A DNA stretch of 47,447 bases from JABMRP01 sp964444795 (lineage in GTDB: Bacteria > Planctomycetota > Planctomycetia > Pirellulales > Thermoguttaceae): NCBI GenBank assembly GCA_964444795.1, contig CAYUIQ010000036.1, positions 1 to 47,447 of the forward strand, given 5' to 3'. The position numbers and the translations under genes were made by a program. This document shows positions 31,858-39,308 of this stretch, piece after piece. The notes beneath the pieces are model-generated. The model was not told where the DNA came from. It did no database searches and was given only the letters and a program-made list of their open reading frames with translations. Within the stretch, counting starts at the first letter, position 1. Each line of letters starts with the position of its first letter.

Positions 31858-32159
31858 GTTGACCTGTCGCCATGATCCGCTGGGAATTGTCGGAGATCCG
31901 CGTGCTTCCTGTCTCCAGGGACTCTCCGGAAACACGCCTCAAGATGTTACTGTGTAATATGTTACCGCGCGTGGCCGCGCCGATTGCGATGCAGATTTCG
32001 GCGACCTGGAAATGGGGGCTGCCGGGCGTTACACTAGGGGCTATATCATGCGGCAAGCCGAGGATGGACGGTAATGTCTCGGGAAGCAGCCGGTTTGCCC
32101 CTGCCCGCCGAATGTGACGCTTCCCCACAGTTCTTCCCGGTTTTGAGAGAGGCTTCTTC

Positions 32160-32639
32160 ATGCAGTGCGTACGAAAAGTGTGTGGTTCCCTGGCCGTGCC
32201 CGCGGTCGTTCTCTTGGTTTTTGCGATGGCCACGGGCGGTTGTGGCGGATCGTCGAAGAAGAAAAAGAAGAGCAGCAACCCGACGGTCGCGAAATATGTC
32301 AAGGAAGCGAAGGATGCGTACGACGACATGAAGCCGAAGCAGTCGATCGAAGCCTGCAATAAGGCTATCAAGCTGGATTCCAAATGCCAGAAGGCCTTTG
32401 CCTATCGAGGATTGTGTTACAGCGATTTGGGTGACAGCAAGAAGGCCCTGGCCGATTTCACCAAGGCCATCGAACTCGACCCAAAAGACATGACCTGTTA
32501 CGAGCAGCGGGCGGCAATCTACCGAAAGCAGGGGAAAACCGCGGCGGCGGACCGGGATAAAGAGATGGCCGCCGCCATTCGCGAGAAGCGGTGGGACGAT
32601 ATCGAGGGGCTCAAGGCCAGGAAATACGAGAACAAATAG
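32160..32639 (+). CDS. TPR lipoprotein
   Basis: This 159-residue protein has a lipoprotein signal peptide, with a hydrophobic core VPAVVLLVFAMATGG and lipobox cysteine at residue 28. A Lys/Ser-rich linker follows, then about three TPR units (AYDDMKPKQSIEACNKAIKL, AYRGLCYSDLGDSKKALADF, YEQRAAIYRKQGKTAAADR). It probably serves as a membrane-anchored protein-interaction module. AGAGG lies eight bases before the ATG. It is the first chromosomal gene to the right of the mobile element. Confidence 0.85.
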   Translation: MQCVRKVCGSLAVPAVVLLVFAMATGGCGGSSKKKKKSSNPTVAKYVKEAKDAYDDMKPKQSIEACNKAIKLDSKCQKAFAYRGLCYSDLGDSKKALADFTKAIELDPKDMTCYEQRAAIYRKQGKTAAADRDKEMAAAIREKRWDDIEGLKARKYENK

Positions 32640-32651
32640 TCGTCGCCCGGT

Positions 32652-33101
32652 CTACCTGGCTTCCGGTCGATAGACCCAGATGGTGCCTTGCGTCTTTCCA
32701 TGGGTTCGCAGCACGTGTTCGTTCACGAGCTCATTGCCGGACGTCTGGTTCCAGTTCTGGTGGAGGATCCTTAGTCGGCCTTCGCCCAAGTTGGCAATCA
32801 CCACGGCCGTGTGATGGGGGAACTCTTCGGTGAACGTGTAATCGCCGTCGGGATCTGCCCGGGTCCATTCGATGATGACGTTGCGGAACTGCAAGATGTC
32901 CCCCGGCAGGGCGGCGGCCGTGCTGGTTTGCAGTACACCCCAAACGTAGTCGGCCGTGGCGGTAACCGTTCCGTAGTCGGCGGCCGATCGGGCACCGGCG
33001 GCCCTCAGCGACTCATCGGCCAAATCGAAACATTCGCCGCGGCCGACACGCGTTCCCCGCCGGCTTTCCGCCTGGGAGACGACATCCTGGCTCAAACTCA
33101 T
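32652..33101 (-). CDS. CHAP/NlpC-P60-like protein
   Basis: This 149-residue protein resembles a cysteine amidase fold of the CHAP/NlpC type. GECFDLADESL gives the nucleophile Cys24, LPGDILQF is the typical strand after it, EFPHHTAVV gives His96/His97, and LHQNWN supplies a polar third residue. There is no signal peptide and no cell-wall binding domain, so a cytoplasmic role or a role in trans is likely. It converges with the TPR lipoprotein gene, 12 bases apart. Confidence 0.7.
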   Translation of the reverse strand: MSLSQDVVSQAESRRGTRVGRGECFDLADESLRAAGARSAADYGTVTATADYVWGVLQTSTAAALPGDILQFRNVIIEWTRADPDGDYTFTEEFPHHTAVVIANLGEGRLRILHQNWNQTSGNELVNEHVLRTHGKTQGTIWVYRPEAR

Positions 33102-33367
33102 CGAATTTCCCCTTTGATTTCGTTGATCTGGAGTTGAGAGCCAACCGGTGAAAGGCGGCCCCCCGATCGGTCTTCACTTGAGAATCCGCTCGTTACATAC
33201 CACCATTTTCGTGTCCGCCCCCTCGGGCGTTGCGTGGTTTTTCGCCGAATCTGCGTAATCGCCGGGGATAGCCGCGATTTTCGCTTCCTCCGCGAGAGCG
33301 GGACAGTTTGGCCGGCGCGTACGACCCTGTCGGCGGCCGATCCGTGCAGAACACGGGCCATCAGAAA

Positions 33368-33399
33368 ACCCCACCCTCCGCGATGCGAGAAGGTGGGGT
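33368..33399 (-). terminator. Terminator-like repeat, copy 1
   Basis: ACCCCACC (33368-33375) pairs with GGTGGGGT (33392-33399). On the minus strand the stem is followed by TTTTC. The flanking sequence is shared with the copy at 33603-33640, so this is also a dispersed repeat. The stretch 33102-33681 holds no gene. Confidence 0.45.
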
Positions 33400-33498
33400 C
33401 TGTCGTCTTCGTTCGGTCGTTGAGGGCAGCGAGGCAAGGTGCCAACGGGACTCCCGGGGGCACGTTGAGAATACCATCTTCTACATGATCTTCCTTCC

Positions 33499-33572
33499 TT
33501 TCTCTGCTCCCTCCGTTTCCTCCTGTTCCAATCTTGGCTTTTGAACATGAGGAAACAGAGGAAGCAGAGAAA
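33499..33572. repeat. 24-bp imperfect inverted repeat
   Basis: 33499-33522 and 33549-33572 are inverted copies (22 of 24 positions match) of a pyrimidine-rich sequence, TTTCTCTGCT then CCTC or TCTC, then GTTTCCTC, around a 26-base centre. It lies between the two terminator-like repeats and looks like a dispersed genomic repeat. Confidence 0.6.
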
Positions 33573-33602
33573 TAAGAAGCCGTGCTTTGGCCGGACGAAC
33601 AC

Positions 33603-33640
33603 AAAAACCCCACGCTCCGCGAGGTGCGAAGGTGGGGTTT
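33603..33640 (-). terminator. Rho-independent terminator of the FIST gene (repeat copy 2)
   Basis: On the minus strand AAACCCCAC (33640-33632) pairs with GTGGGGTTT (33613-33605), and the T-run continues to 33603. It lies 42 bases after the FIST stop codon. Confidence 0.6.
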
Positions 33641-33681
33641 GTCGTGTTCGTCCGAGTTTTTCAAGCAGTGCGGCCCGGGGA

Positions 33682-34644
33682 CTATTTGCCTTGGATCGCA
33701 CAGGCTGAGATGTGGTATCCCACGCCGCAAGGTGCTTCGCCGGTGGCCTTGCAGCCGATCTCGCCGCTGCCGTAGAACCCGAAGATGGGCACGTTGCCGA
33801 CGACCGCTTTCATGGCCTTGAGTTCCTCGGGATAGTTGCCGTTTTTGAGCATCGCTCCGCGTCGGCCGCCGCAGTCGAAGACGAGCATCAGTTTCGTCTT
33901 CTTGCTGTCGCCGACGGCTTCGGTGAAGGCCGTGGTAGCCGAATCGACCAGACCTTGCTCCGACATGTCTTTCTGTAGCGAGAAGCCGCAGGTGAAATCA
34001 CCCGCGATGAGGATCCCCAGATTGATCCCACTGGCCGCTTCGCTCTTAACGTAAACGCGTCCGCCCTTGGCGGAACCGCCGATGATGGGGAAGTTTTCGC
34101 CCAACACGCCGCAAACGCCCTTGGTCACCGTATCGTCGCGCGGGACGTGGCAATCGCCGAAGAGCAACAGGACCTTGCCGTCGGTGGCGGCAGCGGCGGC
34201 TTCCTTGAGCGCTTCGCCGATGCGCGCGCCACACGCCAGATCGTCGTCCTTACCGGCCGTCTTGGCCACGGCGGTGGTTACGGTGATGTCGCCACCCAGG
34301 GCCAACACACCAACCTGGCCCTCATTGGAAACGTCGGTCAACGGCGCGTATCCGGCGCAGCCGTAGACGATCGAGGCGTCGAACACCGAGGCGACCCCCT
34401 CGAGCATTTTGACGTGTTCCGCGGAGACAGCGTCGCCGTTGTAGACCAACACGATCTTGGGCGTCTGGTCCCCCAAGGCCTTCTTCGCCGCGGAAGCCGC
34501 TTCGACGCCGGCGGCTTTCGCTTCGGTGAGTTCGGAACTGCCGACCCCAACCTCAATGGCAAACACCTGCGCGGCTGTCAGCAGCAGCGCCAACCCCAGT
34601 GTGGCGGCCAGCAGCTTCTTGGCGGTTTCCTTGCTCGATGTCAT
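33682..34644 (-). CDS. Secreted FIST-domain protein
   Basis: This 320-residue protein has an N-terminal signal peptide (MTSSKETAKKLLAATLGLAL, then TAAQVFA at the cleavage site). The rest matches FIST-N and FIST-C: KIVLVYNGD, IVYGCAGYAPLTDVSNEG, GVLALGGDITVTTAVA, KVLLLFGDCHVPRDD, PIIGGSAKGGRV, FGFYGSGEIG. FIST domains are thought to bind small ligands such as amino acids and are usually found in cytoplasmic signalling proteins. An exported stand-alone version fits a periplasmic binding role. I chose the ATG at 34644 because AAAGGAA lies before it. An ATG seven codons upstream has no such site. Confidence 0.83.
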   Translation of the reverse strand: MTSSKETAKKLLAATLGLALLLTAAQVFAIEVGVGSSELTEAKAAGVEAASAAKKALGDQTPKIVLVYNGDAVSAEHVKMLEGVASVFDASIVYGCAGYAPLTDVSNEGQVGVLALGGDITVTTAVAKTAGKDDDLACGARIGEALKEAAAAATDGKVLLLFGDCHVPRDDTVTKGVCGVLGENFPIIGGSAKGGRVYVKSEAASGINLGILIAGDFTCGFSLQKDMSEQGLVDSATTAFTEAVGDSKKTKLMLVFDCGGRRGAMLKNGNYPEELKAMKAVVGNVPIFGFYGSGEIGCKATGEAPCGVGYHISACAIQGK

Positions 34645-34879
34645 GTCCCGGGTTCCTTTCATCAATGGTCAGAAGGTATGCCGCTTCGTGATCGGCGGCC
34701 TCTCGATATGAAAGCCAGCCGTCCATTCTACCCGGCCGCTTCCCGGCTTTGCCAGCCAAAATCGATACAAACGATCATTCGGGCAAACGGGCCGGCATGA
34801 GTTGCCCCCCCTTCGGGTGCCATGGACAGCTCGCCCACCCTGGCCGAATCTCCCAGAAACAAGGACCCAGAAACGGTGA

Positions 34880-34983
34880 GATAGACGGGTGCCTGGGGTC
34901 GAGATGCGAGGAACGAGCAGCGAGCCCCCAGATCGCACCCAACTGGGGGCTCGCTGCGCTCGACCACCAGGCACCCGTCTATC
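34880..34983. repeat. Long perfect hairpin, MITE-like dispersed element
   Basis: A 17-bp outer arm, GATAGACGGGTGCCTGG (34880-34896), is inverted at 34967-34983. A 15-bp inner arm, GCAGCGAGCCCCCAG (34917-34931), is inverted at 34943-34957 around an 11-base loop. The whole folds into one ~104-base hairpin between the FIST and fdhE genes. 34645-35009 holds no gene. The structure looks like a REP/MITE-type repeat and may also end transcription. Confidence 0.7.
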
Positions 34984-35009
34984 GACTTGCCGCGGAGTAC
35001 TAGCAGCCC

Positions 35010-35855
35010 CTACCGCAGTGCCGCGTACGGCAAACCGCGACGACAACCTTCCGCCTCGGCGATCATGTCCAGATGCAGCGTGGCGCACGCATACACCAGC
35101 GACGCGACCGGCCGATCGTCGGGCAACTTCCTCAAATCGACCGTTTTCAGGTATCCCCGGCACCGGCCACAGGTCTCGATCGTGTAGGGAGCGGCGTCTT
35201 GCAGTGAAAGGACGGACAGGTTCTCCTCCGCCTCGCAAAACGGGCATGTGAGCCGGGCGAATTCCCAGTCGGCGCCGCAGAGCGAACACGAGAGAACTCG
35301 CTTGCCCGTCTCGCGCCGCAACCGCGCCAAGCCGGGAACCGATCCGCACCACGGACAATGGCCTCCGCAATCCACGTTGGCGGTCGACGCCCCGGACCGA
35401 CCCACGGCCTCGGCAACAAACGGCGCGGCCAGCAGGCGACCGAAGAAGACCAGCGCCTCGATGCCAATCGCCAGTTGCGCGGAGCATGTTTCCAAACGAA
35501 CTTCATCCGGCCCAAACGCCGCGGCACGAGCCAACTGGCGAGGAAGTCGCCGATTCTCGTCCGTGGCGGTCGTCAATCGCCGCAGGTCGTCGCTTTGGCC
35601 TTTGCCTTCTTGTAGCGCACCACGGAAAGCGGCCAGCAACCGCCCCAGCATCGCGTCGTCCCACGGTACGGCTTCGGGCCCAATCAGCGGAGTCGGCGGA
35701 GTCGCCCCCTGGCGCGCCCCTTCGAGCCTCTCAGCCACGGCCACCTGGGCTTCCAGCAGCGCCATCCGAAAGCGAACGTAATCCTCGGACACCTCATCGC
35801 GCCCGACCAGCGCCCCAAGATCGCCAAGAATCCCCGCCCAATCCGACACCGTCAT
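35010..35855 (-). CDS. fdhE: Formate dehydrogenase accessory protein FdhE
   Basis: This ~281-residue cytoplasmic protein is needed to assemble respiratory formate dehydrogenase. FdhE carries paired rubredoxin-like iron/zinc sites. Here the cysteine pairs are visible in order: CPWCGSVPG, SCSLCGADW, TCPFCEAEE and TCGRCRGYLK, followed by the family's VDLRKLPDDRPVASLVYACA near the end. The N-terminal half is helical (LLEAQVAVAERLEGA, QLAIGIEALVFFGRLLA). I use the ATG at 35855. A TTG four codons upstream is also in frame. No formate dehydrogenase subunit gene is in the window. Confidence 0.88.
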   Translation of the reverse strand: MTVSDWAGILGDLGALVGRDEVSEDYVRFRMALLEAQVAVAERLEGARQGATPPTPLIGPEAVPWDDAMLGRLLAAFRGALQEGKGQSDDLRRLTTATDENRRLPRQLARAAAFGPDEVRLETCSAQLAIGIEALVFFGRLLAAPFVAEAVGRSGASTANVDCGGHCPWCGSVPGLARLRRETGKRVLSCSLCGADWEFARLTCPFCEAEENLSVLSLQDAAPYTIETCGRCRGYLKTVDLRKLPDDRPVASLVYACATLHLDMIAEAEGCRRGLPYAALR

Positions 35856-36166
35856 CCCAATCCCCAATCACTAATCAAGAGTTTCTAATCGCTAACCCAA
35901 AGTTTCTAATCGCTAACCAAAAGCCCCTAATCGCTAATCGCTAGCCACTAATCGCTACTTACCATAAACCCCCCGATCGCCCAATGCAAGTGTTCCGCAG
36001 TCCGGCCCGTTTTTCGAGGAACCTCCCGTGAACCTCGTCCCGGTGTGCCAACTGGCTGTCACCCCCGGGGATTAGGTTGACACGGATCGGCGGTTGGCTG
36101 GCTCGGCTGCAAGAAGTGGTCGGCCGGATCGATCGCCAAGCGTGACGCACCCATGGGAGACGCGAC
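35856..36166. repeat. Short-period repeats upstream of fdhE
   Basis: TAATCGCTA occurs five times, at 35886-35894, 35907-35915, 35928-35936, 35935-35943 and 35949-35957, the first three at a regular 21-base step. They lie in the presumed promoter region of fdhE. Regular spacing of two helical turns would suit a DNA-binding protein, though microsatellite-like drift would also give this. The rest of the gap, to the start of the GNAT gene, shows nothing else. Confidence 0.55.
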
Positions 36167-36841
36167 ATGTGGGCGGGCGAAGCCGGCGATCTCCATCGAC
36201 GACGACCATGCCAACCGCCGGTATTTCGGCGCGGCGTGGTGGCGTTCTACCTGGGCGAACAGCGGCAAGCTCGTCGCATTACCCGGCGGCTCTTCGCCCG
36301 CGAACTTCTCGCCTGGGAGTATGCCGGACTCGGCGGCGCGTTGGACGACGCGCAGGTCGACGTCGGTACGCTCGGCGGCCATCTGTATCTCGATGTGTTC
36401 GATCCGGCCGGGTGTCGCTATCGGGCGATTCGCCTGGTCCGCTCCACGGGGTCCGGGCCGGTGATCGTCAACGACGGGTTCTGTGTCCATCGCCCGAGCC
36501 TGCGACGGCAAGGGCTGGGGGTTGCCGTTCTCCGGCGGCAGTTGGCCTGCGCCGCGAGCCTGGGGATCACGCGCATCGAAACGATTGCCGGACGCAGCGC
36601 CACCGAAAACGGATACTATACCTGGCCCCGATTGGGATTCGACGGTTGTCTGCCCGCCGCCGTTCGAGAAGCGTTGCCCCCGCGTCTGCAAAGCACGCGT
36701 TGCCTGCTCGACCTGATGGCCAGCGAAGAAGGCCGCCAGTGGTGGCGTCGGCACGGCAGCACGGTTCGCGTGGTGTTCGACATGGCCCCCCGCGGCCGTT
36801 CGTGGAAAGCGTTTCGGCGATATTTGGGCGGGGAGGGTTGA
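36167..36841 (+). CDS. GNAT-family acetyltransferase-like protein
   Basis: This 224-residue protein has a GNAT fold visible from residue ~85. FCVHRPSLRRQGLGVAVLRR holds the acetyl-CoA pyrophosphate loop (RRQGLG), and LACAASLGITRIETIAG, RSATENGYYTWPRLGFDG complete the fold. The first ~75 residues contain FYLGEQRQARRITRR and GALDDAQVDVG, which I cannot assign. The substrate is unknown. GGGAGA lies upstream of the ATG. It converges with trmB. Confidence 0.7.
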   Translation: MWAGEAGDLHRRRPCQPPVFRRGVVAFYLGEQRQARRITRRLFARELLAWEYAGLGGALDDAQVDVGTLGGHLYLDVFDPAGCRYRAIRLVRSTGSGPVIVNDGFCVHRPSLRRQGLGVAVLRRQLACAASLGITRIETIAGRSATENGYYTWPRLGFDGCLPAAVREALPPRLQSTRCLLDLMASEEGRQWWRRHGSTVRVVFDMAPRGRSWKAFRRYLGGEG

Positions 36842-36924
36842 TTCGAGCGCGTGGCCCTGCTTGGCCGAGGTTGTCGGTCGCGGTGGGTCACTGCCCGAGG
36901 CCGGGTGTTCGCCGAAGCCGACTC

Positions 36925-37569
36925 CTACCCCTTTTTTCGGAATGCAGCCCGGTAGACGGGTTGGCCGGTCAGGCGCATTCTCCGCTCGAAGTGGGTGCGG
37001 AAGTCCATGTCGTGTTCGGGGGGTGTTTCCTCGACTCCGATCGGTCCGTCGAGTTGGCGATACTCGGCGAGCAATTCCAGCGACTCGTCGAAATACTCCC
37101 GTACGTCGGTCCAGAAATGGAGCAACCCGCCCTCTCGGAGCGTTCGTTGGATGTCCAGCAGGAGCGGCGCACGCATCACGCGACGTTTGCGATGCCGCTT
37201 CTTCCACCAAGGGTCGGGGAAATAGACGTGGACGGCCTGGAGGCTGGCGTCGGTGAAGATCTCGGCGAAGACGCGCAGCGCGTCGCCGGCGACCACCCGG
37301 GCGTTGTCGAGCTGCCGCTTGGCCAAACCGGCGGCGGCAAAGCGGGCGTATTTCCGCGCGACCTCGATGCCCAGGAAAAGGGTATCCGGCCGGGCGGCCG
37401 CTGCGGTGCGCAGGAAGAGCCCCTTGCCGGATCCGACTTCCACCTCCAGCGGCGCGTCACACCCGAACACGGCCGTCGAGTCCCACGTTGGGGGCAGTTG
37501 GTCGATCGTCTTCAGATGGCCCGAGAGGTCGAGCGACGGATCGTTGTTTCGCAGTGCGCGCCGACCCAT
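36925..37569 (-). CDS. trmB: tRNA (guanine(46)-N7)-methyltransferase TrmB
   Basis: This 214-residue class I methyltransferase makes m7G46 in the variable loop of tRNAs. The SAM motif is VEVGSGKGLFL near residue 43, followed by TLFLGIEVARKYARFAAAGL. The family signature is VYFPDPWWKKRHRKRRV near residue 122, and MDFRTHFERR sits near the C-terminus. Length is typical. It is the last gene of a leftward run with the rhomboid and the FabZ-like genes (22-base gap to the rhomboid stop). Confidence 0.94.
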   Translation of the reverse strand: MGRRALRNNDPSLDLSGHLKTIDQLPPTWDSTAVFGCDAPLEVEVGSGKGLFLRTAAAARPDTLFLGIEVARKYARFAAAGLAKRQLDNARVVAGDALRVFAEIFTDASLQAVHVYFPDPWWKKRHRKRRVMRAPLLLDIQRTLREGGLLHFWTDVREYFDESLELLAEYRQLDGPIGVEETPPEHDMDFRTHFERRMRLTGQPVYRAAFRKKG

Positions 37570-37591
37570 GGTTGTCCTTTAGAACGTGTTC

Positions 37592-38404
37592 TCAGTCGTC
37601 GCCGCGAAAAACATGGTCCCCATCCTCATCGAGCCGCCGGCGATCGGCCGATTCGTCTTCTCCGCCGAGCAGCGGCATGAGCAGCAGCCCCGTGAGGAAC
37701 CCGCCGATATGCGCCCACCAGGCCACGCCGCCCACCGCGCCGGCAGCGCGCTGGCGCTGGGCTTCCCACACCTGGCCGAGAAACCAAACACCGAGCACCA
37801 GCAGGGCGGGCAGATCGACGATCGTGATGAAGATGACCAGGAAGACGAGGGTACGGACGCGAGCCGCCGGCCAGGTGATGGCGTAGGCTCCCAGGATCGC
37901 CGCCACCGCGCCGCTGGCGCCGATGACCGGCACGAGGCTGTCCGAATCGACTCCCCAATGAGCCAGGCTGGCCGCCAGACCACCGAACAAATAGAAGCCG
38001 ACAAACGGCAACGGTCCCAGACGATCTTCCACGTTGTTGCCGAATATCCAAAGAAACCACATATTGCCGATCAGGTGCATCCACCCACCATGCAGAAACA
38101 TGCAGGTCAACAGCGAGAGGAGGATGGCCGGGCGGTTGGCCTCCAGGCGAATTTCCCCCTCCGCCAGACGACGCTGGCCGAGCGCATTCTCGACAACGAC
38201 GGGGATGCGGACCGGGATGTCCTTCCCGTGGCGAAGTTGGGCGATCCGGGCGGGAACGAATCCGCGGCGATAGGCGATCTCCTGCTGGGCAAGTTCCGGC
38301 AAGCCACTGTACCAAACAAACGCCAGTACATTGACGGCCACCAGGGCGTAGGTGACCACGGCCGGGTTCCGCGTGGGATTGTCGTCGTTGAAGGGGAAAA
38401 ACAT
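37592..38404 (-). CDS. Rhomboid-family intramembrane serine protease
   Basis: This 270-residue protein has six predicted membrane segments. The first is at ~15-32, and a ~65-residue loop with RRGFVPARIAQLRHG follows. HGGWMHLIGNMWFLWIFGNN begins near 105. The catalytic GASGAVAAILGAY has Ser164, and AHIGGFLTGLLL has His232. All rhomboid catalytic elements are present, so it should be an active membrane protease. The substrate is unknown. The acidic tail is typical of bacterial members. Confidence 0.92.
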   Translation of the reverse strand: MFFPFNDDNPTRNPAVVTYALVAVNVLAFVWYSGLPELAQQEIAYRRGFVPARIAQLRHGKDIPVRIPVVVENALGQRRLAEGEIRLEANRPAILLSLLTCMFLHGGWMHLIGNMWFLWIFGNNVEDRLGPLPFVGFYLFGGLAASLAHWGVDSDSLVPVIGASGAVAAILGAYAITWPAARVRTLVFLVIFITIVDLPALLVLGVWFLGQVWEAQRQRAAGAVGGVAWWAHIGGFLTGLLLMPLLGGEDESADRRRLDEDGDHVFRGDD

Positions 38405-38426
38405 CGCGTTGGCCGCCGGCTTTGGC

Positions 38427-38933
38427 TCAGGCGGAGTCGAATATCTCGTCCGGCAGCGCGATTCCCCGGAGCTTGCCCTCGCAGACGAGTTCCTGGTCGA
38501 CGAAGCACTGAAAATCGCACGTCAGCATCGTGCCGCGGCGAACCTTCAGCAGGCGACAGACGACCACGAAGCGGTCGCCCGGCCGGACCATGCCGCGAAA
38601 ACGCACTTCGTCCAACCCGCCGAATCCCAGAACCTTGGCGCCGACCAGATCGAATTTCTGGCTGTAGAAGCTGGCCATTTGGGCTGCCGCTTCGCACATG
38701 ATCACGCCGGGCATCAGCGGTAGGCCGGGAAAATGGCCGCGAATCCAAAACTCGTCCGGAGTCAGATCCTTGTAACCGACGCAGATATGTCGCTCGTGGT
38801 CCGCGTGACAAATCGCCGTGAGATGTTCCATCTCGTGGCGCTGGCGGTTGTACTGGCGAATCTCGTCGACGCCGGCGACCACGTTGTCTAGATCGTACTC
38901 GGTGAAATCGAGAATCAACGGTTTCTTGACCAC
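38427..38933 (-). CDS. FabZ-like (3R)-hydroxyacyl-ACP dehydratase
   Basis: This 168-residue hot-dog fold enzyme of the FabA/FabZ family would remove water from hydroxyacyl-ACP in fatty-acid synthesis. The active-site segment is WIRGHFPGLPLMPGVIMCEA with His67 and Glu81, followed by AAQMASFYSQK. Other family parts are KVLGFGGLDEVRFRGMVRPG and GTMLTCDFQCFVD. The N-terminal ~30 residues are longer than in standard FabZ, so a specialised dehydratase is possible. It lies 22 bases upstream of the rhomboid gene. Confidence 0.88.
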   Translation of the reverse strand: MVKKPLILDFTEYDLDNVVAGVDEIRQYNRQRHEMEHLTAICHADHERHICVGYKDLTPDEFWIRGHFPGLPLMPGVIMCEAAAQMASFYSQKFDLVGAKVLGFGGLDEVRFRGMVRPGDRFVVVCRLLKVRRGTMLTCDFQCFVDQELVCEGKLRGIALPDEIFDSA

Positions 38934-38944
38934 GCCAGAACTCC

Positions 38945-39043
38945 TTAGGTCTTCACGAGGCGTCGTTTGGCGCGGCGGCCCTTGGCATTGGCCGGACGCT
39001 TGCCGTGGTTGGCTTTCTTGATCTTACGGCCAGGCTTTGCCAT
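38945..39043 (-). CDS. 32-residue lysine/arginine-rich protein
   Basis: An ATG at 39043 with AGGAG at ideal spacing opens a 32-residue frame beginning MAKPGRKIKKANHGKRPANA and ending RRLVKT. More than a third of the residues are Lys or Arg. The composition is like that of ribosomal or nucleoid-associated peptides. I recall similar short proteins in planctomycetes, but I cannot name the family. It lies 11 bases before the FabZ-like gene and is probably co-transcribed. Confidence 0.75.
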   Translation of the reverse strand: MAKPGRKIKKANHGKRPANAKGRRAKRRLVKT

Positions 39044-39242
39044 GGTTCAAAACTCCTGCACAGGATGCGTAAGGGTAGACTGATACGGCCATTGGAGGTC
39101 GCTGAGAACCCCTCAGTTTACCCTGCCGGCCCGCTCATGGGAAGTCACGTTCGCTCCGCCCTGATTTACCGCGATGTAAACCGCTGGACCACAAGGAGTT
39201 GCGCATAATCATCGGCGAACCTTCGTCGAATCCGTCCTGACG

Positions 39243-39272
39243 GTACGATGGGCTTCCCAGCCCGTCGATTCC
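39243..39272. repeat. 30-bp dispersed repeat, copy 1
   Basis: The sequence GTACGATGGGCTTCCCAGCC and the next ten bases are identical to 43284-43313. This copy lies in the 265-base gap between the 32-residue gene and the MMPL gene. The core GGGCTTCCCAGCCC is a small dyad. Confidence 0.7.
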
Positions 39273-39308
39273 GGACGATCGGCCGCCTTGCAGGACCATC
39301 GTCCACCA

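Larger units (their letters stand above)
31455..32159. other. Junction region between mobile element and chromosome
   Basis: About 700 bases without a protein gene. From left to right it holds short imperfect repeats (GTGGAAG, GGGTCCAA, around 31595-31645), a terminator-like hairpin at 31706-31744, the cut tRNA-Leu and its promoter, and then sequence leading to the TPR lipoprotein gene. An open frame here (31585-31935) includes a SGGMADALDSK stretch, which is the usual mistranslation of a tRNA-Leu gene. Confidence 0.6.

Noticed and set aside
31585..31935. 116-residue minus-strand protein
   Set aside because: It contains SGGMADALDSK, the usual mistranslation of a tRNA-Leu gene, and continues into noncoding junction sequence.
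33098..33730. 210-residue minus-strand protein
   Set aside because: It is made of terminator-like repeats and an inverted repeat. Arg/Lys-rich frames like this arise from dispersed repeats.
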